From NCBI RefSeq assembly GCF_002797915.1, contig NZ_PGTY01000002.1:186001-250000 (forward strand): DNA of 64,000 nt, given 5' to 3'. This stretch comes from Yoonia maricola (lineage in GTDB: Bacteria; Pseudomonadota; Alphaproteobacteria; Rhodobacterales; Rhodobacteraceae). Of the stretch, positions 45,165-53,076 are shown piece by piece. Made by a program: the position numbers and the translations under genes. Position 1 is the first letter of the stretch, and the number at the start of each line of letters is the position of its first letter. The notes beneath the pieces are model-generated. The model had not been told where the DNA came from and ran no database searches. It worked only from the letters and a program-made list of their open reading frames with translations.

Positions 45165-45466
45165 AAAATGCCAATACAATCAGTGCCTTGTGGATTTTTC
45201 ATCGGTGCGCTTTGCAACATCGTCCAGGATTTTACGGCTTCTGTGCGAGAACACGTAAAGAACACCCGTACAAAACCCGTACAGCCTGATCCGCCGGACA
45301 ATGGATTCTCGGACCTCTATAAACGGAAAAATCCCGGCTCGGCGGCAACCGAAACCGGGATCAAATCTAAAGGAAAAGCGTTCAGCTTTCGTAATGATGG
45401 TACCCCAAGAACCGCCATTAAAGCAACCGACATTCAAGGCGGCCATTGGTTGTCAGGCGGTCCGTT
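45165..45466. other. Leader between tRNA-Arg and the RepC-like gene
   Basis: No gene is visible. It holds a hairpin at 45331-45361 (ATCCCGG paired with CCGGGAT, long loop) and the RepC promoter must lie here. In repABC plasmids a countertranscribed RNA is encoded just before repC; the hairpin could belong to such a control, but no T run follows it. Confidence 0.4.
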
Positions 45467-46555
45467 ATGAGTGTACGGCTGACGCACAGTGGATTGCCGA
45501 TAGACATCACACCTTATGAACTGAAGCGATTTCTCAACCGAGCCAGAGTTTCGCTCGGCCTATCAAAAGGTGCCATAGAATACCTCGTGTTCGCTATAGA
45601 CAACTGCCAGAAGTCAGATTTCCTTCAAGGCAGGATTTGTGCCATCTGGCATTCGCTGGAACGGCTTTCTCAGATCTTTGGGCTGTCTAAACGGCAGGTT
45701 GGGCGGATCGAGGCTGAGCTTGTTGACGCGGGTCTGATCCGCCGCACCTACCCCGAACGCAAAAGTCGCTCTGGCGACCGAGTAGATGGTGTCATCAAAC
45801 GCGCGGCGGGTATCAACCTCGCCCCACTGATCGAACAGGCGGGGTATGTTCGTTCACTGGTCAGTCGCCGGATGCAGTCCGACGAAGACCACAAACGCCT
45901 GCGTGAGCAGATTCAGGGCTTGTTCCGACAAATCAGGGAGCTGGGCAATACTGACGCTGATGAGGCCGCGACCACCATCCTGCCCCGTCGTCGGCCAACA
46001 GAACTCACCGACATCACCAGAATGCAGGAGGTTGCCGAAGCGCTTGAGGCTGTGCTTTCCGATTTTTCTTCGGATTGCGGTCAGCCGGAGATGGCCGTCG
46101 GGTCAGACGAAAATGTCCGACTCAATACGAACAAAGAAAAGAAAACCAAAACTCGTATGGCTGAGAGACCGATTGACGAGCGCCGCTTGAACACCAGCCC
46201 AACTCACGCCCGGCGGCTGGCTGGACCACAGTTGGCCGAGTACATTGATCTGTATGCCTGCGGTGGTCCGCCCGACTGGCAAGCGATCACCAGGGCTGCG
46301 CATGATCGAGCTTACGAGCTAGGTGTCTCTAGCCGATTGTGGCGAGCGAGGTGCACGCAGATTGGAGAAATGCGGACTGCACTTTGCCTGATCGTGGCTG
46401 ATCGAAATTCACGAAGGACCGACGCGTTTGCCGTAGAAAATGCAGCGGCTGCTTTCGCTGGCATGGCGCGCAAAGAAAATGGGCGGCTAGCCGTTCTGGA
46501 CAGTTTAATCGGAGAGCTGACAATCGCGTTGATCCGATCAGGCGGCAATACATGA
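45467..46555 (+). CDS. RepC-type plasmid replication initiator
   Basis: A 362-residue protein resembling RepC of alphaproteobacterial plasmids: a winged-helix initiator N-terminal half (HSLERLSQIFGLSKRQVGRIEAELVDAGLIRRTYPERKS) that continues GVIKRAAGINLAPLIEQAG as in RepC proteins, then a charged linker and a helical C-terminal domain. ATG 45467 follows GGCGG; TTG 45446 is an in-frame alternative. RepA and RepB partners are missing. With the mobilization genes downstream it suggests a plasmid replicon captured next to tRNA-Arg. Whether it still initiates replication is unknown. Confidence 0.75.
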   Translation: MSVRLTHSGLPIDITPYELKRFLNRARVSLGLSKGAIEYLVFAIDNCQKSDFLQGRICAIWHSLERLSQIFGLSKRQVGRIEAELVDAGLIRRTYPERKSRSGDRVDGVIKRAAGINLAPLIEQAGYVRSLVSRRMQSDEDHKRLREQIQGLFRQIRELGNTDADEAATTILPRRRPTELTDITRMQEVAEALEAVLSDFSSDCGQPEMAVGSDENVRLNTNKEKKTKTRMAERPIDERRLNTSPTHARRLAGPQLAEYIDLYACGGPPDWQAITRAAHDRAYELGVSSRLWRARCTQIGEMRTALCLIVADRNSRRTDAFAVENAAAAFAGMARKENGRLAVLDSLIGELTIALIRSGGNT

Positions 46556-46589
46556 ATTGCGTTCGTCTGCCCCAAGAGAAGGGTGAGCA

Positions 46590-46655
46590 AGGTTACGCAT
46601 GTAGCTACGCGACATGCAACTTGCGAGGGAATGGACAAGCCCTTTCCCCTCGACC
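46590..46655. other. Candidate oriT upstream of mobC
   Basis: Between repC and mobC there are two inverted repeats: GCATGT/ACATGC around a nine-base spacer (46597-46617) and CGAGGGAA/TTCCCCTCG (46624-46652). Transfer origins of MobA/MobC systems usually lie just upstream of mobC and carry such repeats beside the nick site. This is position and structure only; the nick motif was not identified. Confidence 0.3.
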
Positions 46656-46690
46656 CCAAACCCACGCGCAGAGCGCGTCAGGTGGTTAGC

Positions 46691-47047
46691 ATGAGCAAGA
46701 GTAAGTTGGAGCCGCGTTCGGTACGTGAGCTGGTTCTGCGGGTGCGTTGCTCAGAAGAGGAACGTGCTGCTTGGTTGAGCAAAGCCCGCGCGCAAGAACG
46801 GTCGCTTTCCGACTATGCGCGCCATGTTCTCTCTGCTGAACCGATGCAGCGGCGAGCTCGGCCACCGGCGATCGATCCCGTGTTGCTGGCGGCGATCGGA
46901 CGCGCGGGCAACAACCTGAACCAAATCGCCCGGGCCATGAACGCCGACCGTAAATCCGGACGCCCCATTGACTTGATTGCCGTCCGCACGCTGTTGATGA
47001 CGCTTGACCGCGAACTGGCTGAAATCGTCGCGGAGCATTGCCGATGA
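46691..47047 (+). CDS. mobC: MobC-like mobilization accessory protein
   Basis: A 118-residue protein with a ribbon-helix-helix-like N-terminal half (VRELVLRVRCSEEERAAWLSKARAQERSLSDYARHVLSAEP) and the MobC signature in the second half (LLAAIGRAGNNLNQIARAMNADR, then DLIAVRTLLMTLDREL). MobC opens oriT and helps the relaxase. ATG 46691 is used; the frame is open 36 codons further back. Its stop overlaps the mobA start by ATGA. Confidence 0.88.
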   Translation: MSKSKLEPRSVRELVLRVRCSEEERAAWLSKARAQERSLSDYARHVLSAEPMQRRARPPAIDPVLLAAIGRAGNNLNQIARAMNADRKSGRPIDLIAVRTLLMTLDRELAEIVAEHCR

Positions 47048-48744
47048 TGGTTCGCTTTTTCACGCATGGCGACGGCTCAGGGCGGGCAGCAGTCGAGTAC
47101 CTCTTGGCCAAGGAGGTCGCGGCTTACACCGAGGACCGTAAGCGCATCGCTGGTGAGACCGTGCGACGAGATGTACCCCCTGAAATACTGGCCGGCGATC
47201 CCGATCTGACCTGGCACCTTATCGACAGCAATACCCGCAAATGGCGGTACACATCCGGCGTCGTGGCGTTCCATGCAGATGACGATCCCTCAGAAGCAAA
47301 GCAAGCCGTTGTGATGCAGGATTTGGAAAAGGCCGCGTTTGCAGGGCTCGAAACCGACCAAGCGAATATTCTCTGGGTTCGTCATCAACACATGGGCAAC
47401 ATTGAGCTGCATTTTCTGATCCCGCGCGTCGAGCTTTATGCGGGGCGGTCATTTAATCCAGCACCCCCTGGGTCGGAACGCTTCTTCAACGCATTCCGCG
47501 ACTATTGGAATGCCCGCGAAGGCTGGGTCAGTCCCGAAGAGCCGGAAAGAAAGCGGATGATCAAACCTGTTTTCGATCTGGGCGATCGAAAGAGCATCAA
47601 AGAGACCATTCAGACTCTCATGCTTCAAAAGATCGAGGCCGGCGAAGTCCAAAATCACGCTGACGTTCGCGCCGTTCTGGCAACATTGGATGGCCTGGAA
47701 TTCAAGCCGCTGACCAAGAAACAGCTTGAGAAGCGCCGCAAGGCCGATGCCGAAGAAGCCAAAGACGGTAAGCCACGCCGTCGCGACACCCGGATTACCA
47801 TGCGTCTTGCAGGCACCTCGAACAGCCAGAACACCTTTAGATTAGAGGATCGCATTTTCCATGAAACCTGGACCGCAGATGAATACTTTGCTGCAAAACC
47901 TGCAAGCGAAGTTGGAGACGCAAAGCCACGCCACCGAAGAGCAGACCCAGCAGTTGTTGAACGACTTCGAGCAGCGTTTGTCACAAGCGTTGAACGCCGC
48001 GCTGCGAAAAATCGAGACCGATATGCGCGACCTCGAAAAACTGAGCAGCTCGATCAACAACCGGACGGCCCATCAGATCGATGCTCAGGCCAGCAGCATT
48101 CGGGACGCAACGGCGGCGTTGGAAGAGAGCAGGAAGGAATGGCGCACGGTGACGTGGAAGACGATGCTGCCGACCTACCTAGCCGGGGTCTTTCTGACCT
48201 TCTGGGTACTCTTGATGGCAGTGCAGCTGACCTTTCCGGAGCAACCATCAGCGATAGAAGCACAGAGCCTCGCGGCATTCGGTCTCGATGGGACGCGCGT
48301 AACGCGTGGCCTTGGCGGGCTTGGCCAGGTGGTGAACTTGCCACGTGGCGTCGCCCTCGCGAATTGCCCAATTCCAAATCTGGGTGGCGGCGAAGTCTGC
48401 GTCGAAACAGCAAAGACGAGGTAGCCTATGTCACACCATCAACTGACGCCCTTCGAGACAGCATTATTGCGCGCTGTCGACGAACTGAACACGACATTCG
48501 AGGCTGGGTTGAAGAACGCGGGCGCTTCACCGAACGAATTGGCGAATTTACAACGCGAGTTCAAACGGTTCGCAAACGCATTGGAAGCTCGATTGAGCAG
48601 CTTGGAGAAGCAACAGACCGAATTGTTGCGGCTGCTCGGGGGCTGTTGAGCCAACCAGTAAACGCGCATGAGAATCTTCGACAAGAAGATAATAGACCAG
48701 ACGATGACGGCGCGAGTCCGTTTCTATCTGGTCCTACACCCTAG
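47044..48744 (+). CDS. mobA: MobA-like relaxase
   Basis: The conjugative relaxase that nicks oriT and pilots the strand. In 566 residues the N-terminal third holds the active Tyr in VEYLLAKEV (about residue 20) and the metal-site stretch WVRHQHMGNIELHFLIPRVEL (about 120-140, with its HxH and ELHF) followed by NPAPPG. The C-terminal two thirds are low in conservation because two other genes are read from the same DNA in other frames. ATG 47044 or 47047; both overlap the mobC stop. Resembles ColE1/MOBP-type relaxases of small plasmids. Confidence 0.85.
   Translation: MMVRFFTHGDGSGRAAVEYLLAKEVAAYTEDRKRIAGETVRRDVPPEILAGDPDLTWHLIDSNTRKWRYTSGVVAFHADDDPSEAKQAVVMQDLEKAAFAGLETDQANILWVRHQHMGNIELHFLIPRVELYAGRSFNPAPPGSERFFNAFRDYWNAREGWVSPEEPERKRMIKPVFDLGDRKSIKETIQTLMLQKIEAGEVQNHADVRAVLATLDGLEFKPLTKKQLEKRRKADAEEAKDGKPRRRDTRITMRLAGTSNSQNTFRLEDRIFHETWTADEYFAAKPASEVGDAKPRHRRADPAVVERLRAAFVTSVERRAAKNRDRYARPRKTEQLDQQPDGPSDRCSGQQHSGRNGGVGREQEGMAHGDVEDDAADLPSRGLSDLLGTLDGSAADLSGATISDRSTEPRGIRSRWDARNAWPWRAWPGGELATWRRPRELPNSKSGWRRSLRRNSKDEVAYVTPSTDALRDSIIARCRRTEHDIRGWVEERGRFTERIGEFTTRVQTVRKRIGSSIEQLGEATDRIVAAARGLLSQPVNAHENLRQEDNRPDDDGASPFLSGPTP
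47861..48424 (+). CDS. MbeB-like mobilization protein, nested in mobA
   Basis: A 187-residue frame wholly inside mobA, in another frame. It has a clean protein-like profile: Gln/Glu-rich coiled coil (LLQNLQAKLETQSHATEEQTQQLLNDFEQRL), one membrane helix (WKTMLPTYLAGVFLTFWVLLMAVQLTF), and a C-terminal soluble part with Cys and Gly-Gly (NLGGGEVCVET). ColE1-type mob regions place mbeB in exactly this nested position, with coiled coil and membrane contact. The start is ATG 47861. The same DNA encodes two proteins, which constrains its evolution. Confidence 0.75.
   Translation: MKPGPQMNTLLQNLQAKLETQSHATEEQTQQLLNDFEQRLSQALNAALRKIETDMRDLEKLSSSINNRTAHQIDAQASSIRDATAALEESRKEWRTVTWKTMLPTYLAGVFLTFWVLLMAVQLTFPEQPSAIEAQSLAAFGLDGTRVTRGLGGLGQVVNLPRGVALANCPIPNLGGGEVCVETAKTR
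48428..48649 (+). CDS. MbeD-like small coiled-coil protein, nested in mobA
   Basis: A 73-residue frame starting four bases after the MbeB-like gene's stop and still inside mobA. It is a predicted coiled coil (PFETALLRAVDELNTTFEAGLKNAG then LQREFKRFANALEARLSSLEKQQTELLRLLGGC), as in MbeD/MobD proteins, which share the nested order mbeB then mbeD. The function in the ColE1 family is not well defined, possibly entry exclusion or relaxosome support. Confidence 0.75.
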   Translation: MSHHQLTPFETALLRAVDELNTTFEAGLKNAGASPNELANLQREFKRFANALEARLSSLEKQQTELLRLLGGC

Positions 48745-48766
48745 TCAGCAAACGATGGAGAAAGTC

Positions 48767-48940
48767 ATGAACGACCTAAAGAACCTTGCAGAGAAAATAC
48801 GTACAGCGGTGAATGAGGCTGTTGATGGAGGCATTTTTGATGGCGTTGCCGAACCACGCAAAGAGACAGGAAAGCCGGAGGAACGTGAAGCTAATATTCC
48901 TCCGAACAATGCAGATCATCATGAAAGTGATGATTCCTAG
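48767..48940 (+). CDS. Small acidic protein after the mob genes
   Basis: A 57-residue protein with ATG 48767 behind GGAG at good spacing. It has an amphipathic helix (DLKNLAEKIRTAVNEAVDGGIFDG) and an acidic, charged tail (ETGKPEEREANIPPNNADHHESDDS). Longer starts (to 48668) overlap mobA and look spurious. It has no known family. It follows mobA by 23 bases on the same strand, so probably a mob-region accessory, perhaps antitoxin- or regulator-like; this is inference. Confidence 0.5.
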   Translation: MNDLKNLAEKIRTAVNEAVDGGIFDGVAEPRKETGKPEEREANIPPNNADHHESDDS

Positions 48941-49038
48941 GTCGACATAAATCTATTGTCGTCTTCCCCTGCCTTATGTGGGGCGATGTCAGGCGGGGCC
49001 GGGTTTTCAGGCGAATACATCATCTTGATCGGGACGTC

Positions 49039-49605
49039 TCAGAACTCCTTCGCGTTGTGCTCAACATCGGCCCAGTGTTTGTTCACGGGTAGCGTTTTTG
49101 CGCGCCGGGCGACGTCCTCAAAACGAACGGGCATGAAGTCCCAGACGTCCACACCGGCGTTTACGCTATTGCGGCTGCCTTTCCAGTTCTGGTGAACATG
49201 GCCGAAGATCTGGAGCGCATCGCGGCGGGCGTGATTCCAGGTGATCATGGGGTAATGGCAGAGCGTGTGTGCCTGCCTCTGTGGTCCGTCCCGGACCTCC
49301 GACAGATGCGAGACGCTCGTCCATGGCAGTGCCTGCGTCGGTTCCAGATCATGGTTTCCGACGACGAGGTGCCTTTCCCCCCCGGGCAGTTTGTCAAAAA
49401 GCTTAGTCAGCCACTCGTTGTCCTTGGCCTTTGGGCCATGGGCAAAGTCGCCAATGATCCAGAGCGCATCCTTGGGACCAACCATGGCCCAAAGATTCTG
49501 CATCAGGACTGCGTCCATGTGATTGGCGGATCGAAAGGGGCGGTTGCAAAACTTGATGACGTTTTCGTGCCCGAAATGTGGGTCTGCGGTGTACCAGTTG
49601 GTCAT
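49039..49605 (-). CDS. Calcineurin-like metallophosphoesterase
   Basis: A 188-residue hydrolase with the phosphoesterase blocks: DPHFGHEN (block I, residue about 9), GDFAHGP (block II), GNHDLEPTQ (GNHD/E, block III), and HYPMITWNHARRDALQIFGHVHQNW (GHTH-like, block V). Members hydrolyse phosphodiesters or phosphomonoesters with two metals. ATG 49605 follows GGAGAAAAG; the frame is open 22 codons further. Such genes often ride on mobile segments as cargo; its substrate cannot be named. Confidence 0.85.
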   Translation of the reverse strand: MTNWYTADPHFGHENVIKFCNRPFRSANHMDAVLMQNLWAMVGPKDALWIIGDFAHGPKAKDNEWLTKLFDKLPGGERHLVVGNHDLEPTQALPWTSVSHLSEVRDGPQRQAHTLCHYPMITWNHARRDALQIFGHVHQNWKGSRNSVNAGVDVWDFMPVRFEDVARRAKTLPVNKHWADVEHNAKEF

Positions 49606-49788
49606 GTCTTTTCTCCGGCGTGCGATAGTGGCGCGGACGGCAACGGCAGAGGCGGTGATGAGGATAATCATATGCGAACGGCGCGTAGCCGCCCGCCAGA
49701 TATGCGGGCGCTAGTTCAGGGTGATATGTTTGCGCTTCAAGATCATGCGGAACTCATAGCCAGTTCAGGCGTATTTGGCTATCCATTC

Positions 49789-50637
49789 TCACAGGTCCAT
49801 GTCTGAGGCTTCGACCTCCTCGCCAGTCAGTGCCCCAACGATCTGGCGATCCAGCTCTGCCATATGCTGGCGGCCGAGCGCGTAATCCTCTAGCGAGAAG
49901 CCAATGACTGTACTGCCCGGTTCTCCGCGATAGCGGACGGTGAAAGTCGCAATACATCCCGTCTTGATGTCGGATTGGCGGGGATGTTCGAAGCTGTATT
50001 CGACATTATTGCGGTAATGCAGGTCATTGCTGCAAAGCGTATATTCGGTGCGCCGCACGGTGCCCGATGCGAAGGTTTCTTCATGTACCAGCGGAGTTAA
50101 TGCATCCAGATCAGGAATGAACCCGCCTTCGCCCCAGGCATAGGTCAAGGTCATCTCACGTCCGTTGATTTCTACACGCGATGGCGGGCCATAAGTCTCT
50201 TCGATCTGCGCTTTCAATTCTAGTGGTTCTGGCAAATCATCGCTTGGCTGGCGGATCGAGCGATGGATCGCCATGGGGCGTTGTTCCATCACATCTGACG
50301 ACAGCATCGCCGTCACCTGATCTTGATCCGCATTTGCGAGCCGCCCATTGATGCCGACATCGCCGATGCGGGTGAATTTCTGGTAGGTGAACTCGAAGAC
50401 AGCGCCATCGGGCGACTGCACGCGAAGAACTTCGCTCTCGCTTGTTGGGGCAGCGTCGTTGCGTTCTGCGTAGACGGATAGGACGTCGTCCAGGGCATCC
50501 CCCGGCTGAAGCCCAAGGATTTCGTATGGGTATGGGCGAGGTTCTGGTGCTGGAAGTGGCGTCAGCACGTCTTCAGCGAGTGCAGGCAGCGCACACATGA
50601 TCATCACCGAACCCATGGGGTGAACTATGTGCTTCAT
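49789..50637 (-). CDS. Secreted hypothetical protein
   Basis: A 282-residue exported protein. ATG 50637 has GAGG at good spacing and gives a signal-like N-terminus (HIVHPMGSVMIMCALPALAED). The mature part is hydrophilic and beta-rich, with PYPYEILGLQPGDALDDVLSVYAER, a stretch reminiscent of small outer-membrane lipoprotein (BamE/SmpA-like) domains, and SNDLHYRNNVEYSFEH later. I recognise no family with confidence. It diverges from the XRE regulator gene at 50710. Confidence 0.65.
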   Translation of the reverse strand: MKHIVHPMGSVMIMCALPALAEDVLTPLPAPEPRPYPYEILGLQPGDALDDVLSVYAERNDAAPTSESEVLRVQSPDGAVFEFTYQKFTRIGDVGINGRLANADQDQVTAMLSSDVMEQRPMAIHRSIRQPSDDLPEPLELKAQIEETYGPPSRVEINGREMTLTYAWGEGGFIPDLDALTPLVHEETFASGTVRRTEYTLCSNDLHYRNNVEYSFEHPRQSDIKTGCIATFTVRYRGEPGSTVIGFSLEDYALGRQHMAELDRQIVGALTGEEVEASDMDL

Positions 50638-50709
50638 AGAGACCTCATTCGTCAAATTACATATTATAGTTGATAACACTAAAGTATGTACTGTCCAATA
50701 GTCTTCCGC

Positions 50710-50943
50710 ATGGATATGCGAAAACTGGTTGGAAAAAATTTTGCGCGCCTGCGACGGGAAAAAGGCTTAACCCAAGAGCAGGTTGAAGAGCGATCAGGCT
50801 TTAGCCAGCAATATCTGAGCGGCTTGGAGCGTGGGAGACGGAACCCCACGGTGATTACGCTGTATGAGTTGGCGCAGGCCCTCGGTGTAAGTCATGTATC
50901 CTTAGTAGAAATTGGCGATAGCGTCCAAATCCTGGAAAAGTAG
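50710..50943 (+). CDS. XRE-family transcriptional regulator
   Basis: A 77-residue single-domain regulator: VGKNFARLRREKGLTQEQVEERSGFSQQYLSGLERGRRNPTVITLYELAQALGVS, a textbook XRE HTH. ATG 50710 is preferred to a GTG/ATG eight codons earlier because the HTH begins directly. It diverges from the secreted-protein gene and stands at the right limit of the plasmid-like segment, where it could regulate mob or cargo genes. Confidence 0.88.
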   Translation: MDMRKLVGKNFARLRREKGLTQEQVEERSGFSQQYLSGLERGRRNPTVITLYELAQALGVSHVSLVEIGDSVQILEK

Positions 50944-51297
50944 TTTGATATTTCGATTTGGTCGCGGTGTAAGCGCCAAAGAACCACGCCATCTACGAAA
51001 CTGGCCGTACATTCGTTGGTAGAGTGAATAGCAATAAGGCGCCAATGGTAAAAATATGTGCGCGTTGTGGGGCCGCAACCCGACACCGGACAATCGCTGC
51101 GCGATGCGCCAATGTCTCAGATGCGGGACTTTGCCGCCGTTCGCTGCGTTTGCTCCAATGGCCGCTTTGGTTGCAAGGGGTAGGCCGACTGCCGACAGGG
51201 TTCGCTTACATGACAGTGCAGGCCGCAACATTCGACCTACGTTCCGTACGTGATCCAGATTGGAGCGCTCTAAGGTTTGAAAATTTCGTCGATAAAG
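50944..51297. other. Gene-free stretch right of the plasmid-like segment
   Basis: No frame has protein-like content. The bases around 51100-51250 resemble eroded coding or dispersed intergenic sequence. Right of it the conserved-looking oxidoreductase cluster begins, so this may be the junction of the inserted segment. Confidence 0.4.
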
Positions 51298-51326
51298 AAC
51301 GCAGGGGCCGACATGGCCCCTGCGTT
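51298..51326 (-). terminator. Terminator of the NmrA/SDR operon
   Basis: A perfect 12-base stem AACGCAGGGGCC/GGCCCCTGCGTT around a GACAT loop, 21 bases after the stop of the NmrA-like gene. On the minus strand the stem is followed by CTTTA, a weak T run. Confidence 0.8.
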
Positions 51327-51346
51327 GCGCCGGATCATCAACAAGA

Positions 51347-52195
51347 TCATGCAAATTCGGCCGCGTGGCTTTCGCACCATGCCCGGAAGGTGCGCGGTGC
51401 GGTGCCCGTCAGGTTCGCGATGTCATCGGCGAGAAAGCCCGCGCGTCCTGCACGGAACGTCTCGTTGAGGTTGCGCATTGCCTTGGCATTGGGCTCTGGC
51501 ATGCCGTCTGCGATGTGTCGCTGCTCAAGCTCCTCGGGCGTGACTGATGTGAACTCAATGGGTCGGTCGATCACGTCAGTCAGGATCGCGACCTGTTCGC
51601 GGGCGCTCAGTGCCTCGGGGCCGTTCAGGATGTACCCCTTGCCCGCATGGCCCGGCTCGGTCAGTGCCAGCACGGCGATACGCCCGACGTCGTGGGGGTC
51701 GACGATCGCAAGGGCGCCGGGATCAGTCGCGTCCACCACGCGGCCGTCTTTCTTGATCGCGTCAAGCCACCAAAGCGCGTTCGACATAAGCCCGTTGGCC
51801 CGCAGATAGGTCACATCAAGATCAGACTTGTGAAAGACCTCGTCGCGCTTGGCGATCATGGCACCGATCATTGGATAGGGTTGCAGGCTTGTCCCGAGTG
51901 ACGAAAGCAGGGCGATCCGCTTCACATTGGCAGCATGTGCCGCATCGATCATGCTTTGCGCCTGCTCAACGGAGGGTTCGAGCTGCATGAAGAACACGCC
52001 ATCCACGCCCTTGGTCGCTTCGGCGATGCTTTTCGGGTCATCAAGCTCGCCAACAGCAAATTCAATACCATCCGGCAATTGCTTCCTGGCACGGGCTTCA
52101 TCTCGGACGAAGGCACGCACGGCATGGCCTTTTTGTAAGAATTGAGCCGCGACTTCGCCGCCGACATTTCCGGTTGCTCCAAATACAAGATACAT
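51347..52195 (-). CDS. NmrA-like NAD(P)-binding protein (atypical SDR)
   Basis: A 282-residue Rossmann protein starting YLVFGATGNVGGEVAAQFLQKG (GxxGxxG nucleotide motif) with VDGVFFMQLEP, VKRIALLSSLG and GYILNGPEALS in NmrA/HSCARG positions. ATG 52195; the frame is open 24 codons upstream but that is in the neighbour's tail. Such proteins sense NADP+/NADPH or act as quinone/azo reductases. It is transcribed with the SDR gene behind it (16-base gap), both divergent from AraC. A related NmrA-like gene is at 55127. Confidence 0.87.
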   Translation of the reverse strand: MYLVFGATGNVGGEVAAQFLQKGHAVRAFVRDEARARKQLPDGIEFAVGELDDPKSIAEATKGVDGVFFMQLEPSVEQAQSMIDAAHAANVKRIALLSSLGTSLQPYPMIGAMIAKRDEVFHKSDLDVTYLRANGLMSNALWWLDAIKKDGRVVDATDPGALAIVDPHDVGRIAVLALTEPGHAGKGYILNGPEALSAREQVAILTDVIDRPIEFTSVTPEELEQRHIADGMPEPNAKAMRNLNETFRAGRAGFLADDIANLTGTAPRTFRAWCESHAAEFA

Positions 52196-52211
52196 GAGAT
52201 TTTCCTTTCGA

Positions 52212-52979
52212 TCAGTTGGTTTGGGGTGATGAGGTGTGAGTGGCCGCGTTGGCGAGAGCCCAGACATCCGCGCCCGTAGGTAGATGATCCGGGCAATCCG
52301 GATCGGTGGCTGCCCGCCAGATCGCTTCGGTTACGTCTTCGATCCTTGTCGTGGCCGACGGCGCGGCCAAATTGGCAAGCGCCCGATCTGCGAAACCCGC
52401 ATAGGCCGCGGGAATACCGTCCGATGAGCGCGATTGCGCATTGTCGGCAAAGCGCGTCTCGGCCTGACCAGGAATGACGACCTTCACGGATACGCCGAAT
52501 TCTGCCATCTCAAGCGCGAGGCAATCGCTGAACGCGATGATCGCCGCCTTGCTTGCGGAGTAGAATGAGAACAGAGGGAAAGGCTTAATCGTCGTGCTCG
52601 TATTGACGTTCACGATGACGCCCGACCGCCGCTGCCTAAACGCTGGTAAGACCGCTTTCGTCATGGCGATCGTGCCAAGCGTGTTGGTCTCGAAGATGGC
52701 GCGGATCTGGGCCATATCGGTACCTTCGACAGCGCTCAGCATGCCAATACCGGCATTGTTGACCAGCACATCGATGGGACCGGCGGCATTGATGGCCGCT
52801 GCGATGCTGTCTTGATCAGTCGTGTCCAGTGGCAGCACCCGCAGGCGGTCGCTCGGCGGGAAAAGATCCTCGCGCGGGGTGCGCATCGTCGCGATGACGG
52901 ACCACCCTTTGTCGAGGAAGAACAATGCGGTCTCCAGCCCGAAGCCGGAGGAGCATCCTGTAATGAGTACGGTGTTCAT
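52212..52979 (-). CDS. Short-chain dehydrogenase/reductase (first of three)
   Basis: A 255-residue classical SDR: TGCSSGFGLE cofactor motif, LVNNAGIGML, catalytic SFYSASKAAI (YxxxK) and a Ser in STTIKPF before it. The substrate is unknown; the TGCSSGFG variant and size fit the ketoacyl/oxidoreductase SDR type seen next to AraC regulators. It leads the minus-strand pair with NmrA and diverges from the AraC gene across a region with a perfect palindrome (53031-53042). Confidence 0.88.
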   Translation of the reverse strand: MNTVLITGCSSGFGLETALFFLDKGWSVIATMRTPREDLFPPSDRLRVLPLDTTDQDSIAAAINAAGPIDVLVNNAGIGMLSAVEGTDMAQIRAIFETNTLGTIAMTKAVLPAFRQRRSGVIVNVNTSTTIKPFPLFSFYSASKAAIIAFSDCLALEMAEFGVSVKVVIPGQAETRFADNAQSRSSDGIPAAYAGFADRALANLAAPSATTRIEDVTEAIWRAATDPDCPDHLPTGADVWALANAATHTSSPQTN

Positions 52980-53030
52980 TGGGACCTCCTTTTTCTATCG
53001 TCTGACATCAAACTAGGCGTCGACATGTGC

Positions 53031-53042
53031 ACTATCGATAGT
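53031..53042. promoter_or_regulatory. Palindromic operator candidate between SDR and AraC genes
   Basis: ACTATCGATAGT is a perfect 12-base palindrome 52 bases before the SDR start and 35 before the AraC start. Half of it (GATAGT) recurs at about 53068. It is a plausible regulator site for the divergent promoters. Confidence 0.45.
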
Positions 53043-53076
53043 TGAAAATCCGGTATTCATTTGCGATAGTCCTGAT

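Noticed and set aside
45088..50943. A complete tRNA-Arg island with direct repeats
   Set aside because: I could not find a second copy of the tRNA-Arg 3' end, nor any integrase, so boundaries of the plasmid-like segment remain open.
51024..51809. A 261-residue plus-strand frame overlapping the NmrA-like gene
   Set aside because: Serine- and arginine-rich shadow of the minus-strand gene with no ribosome site or domain.
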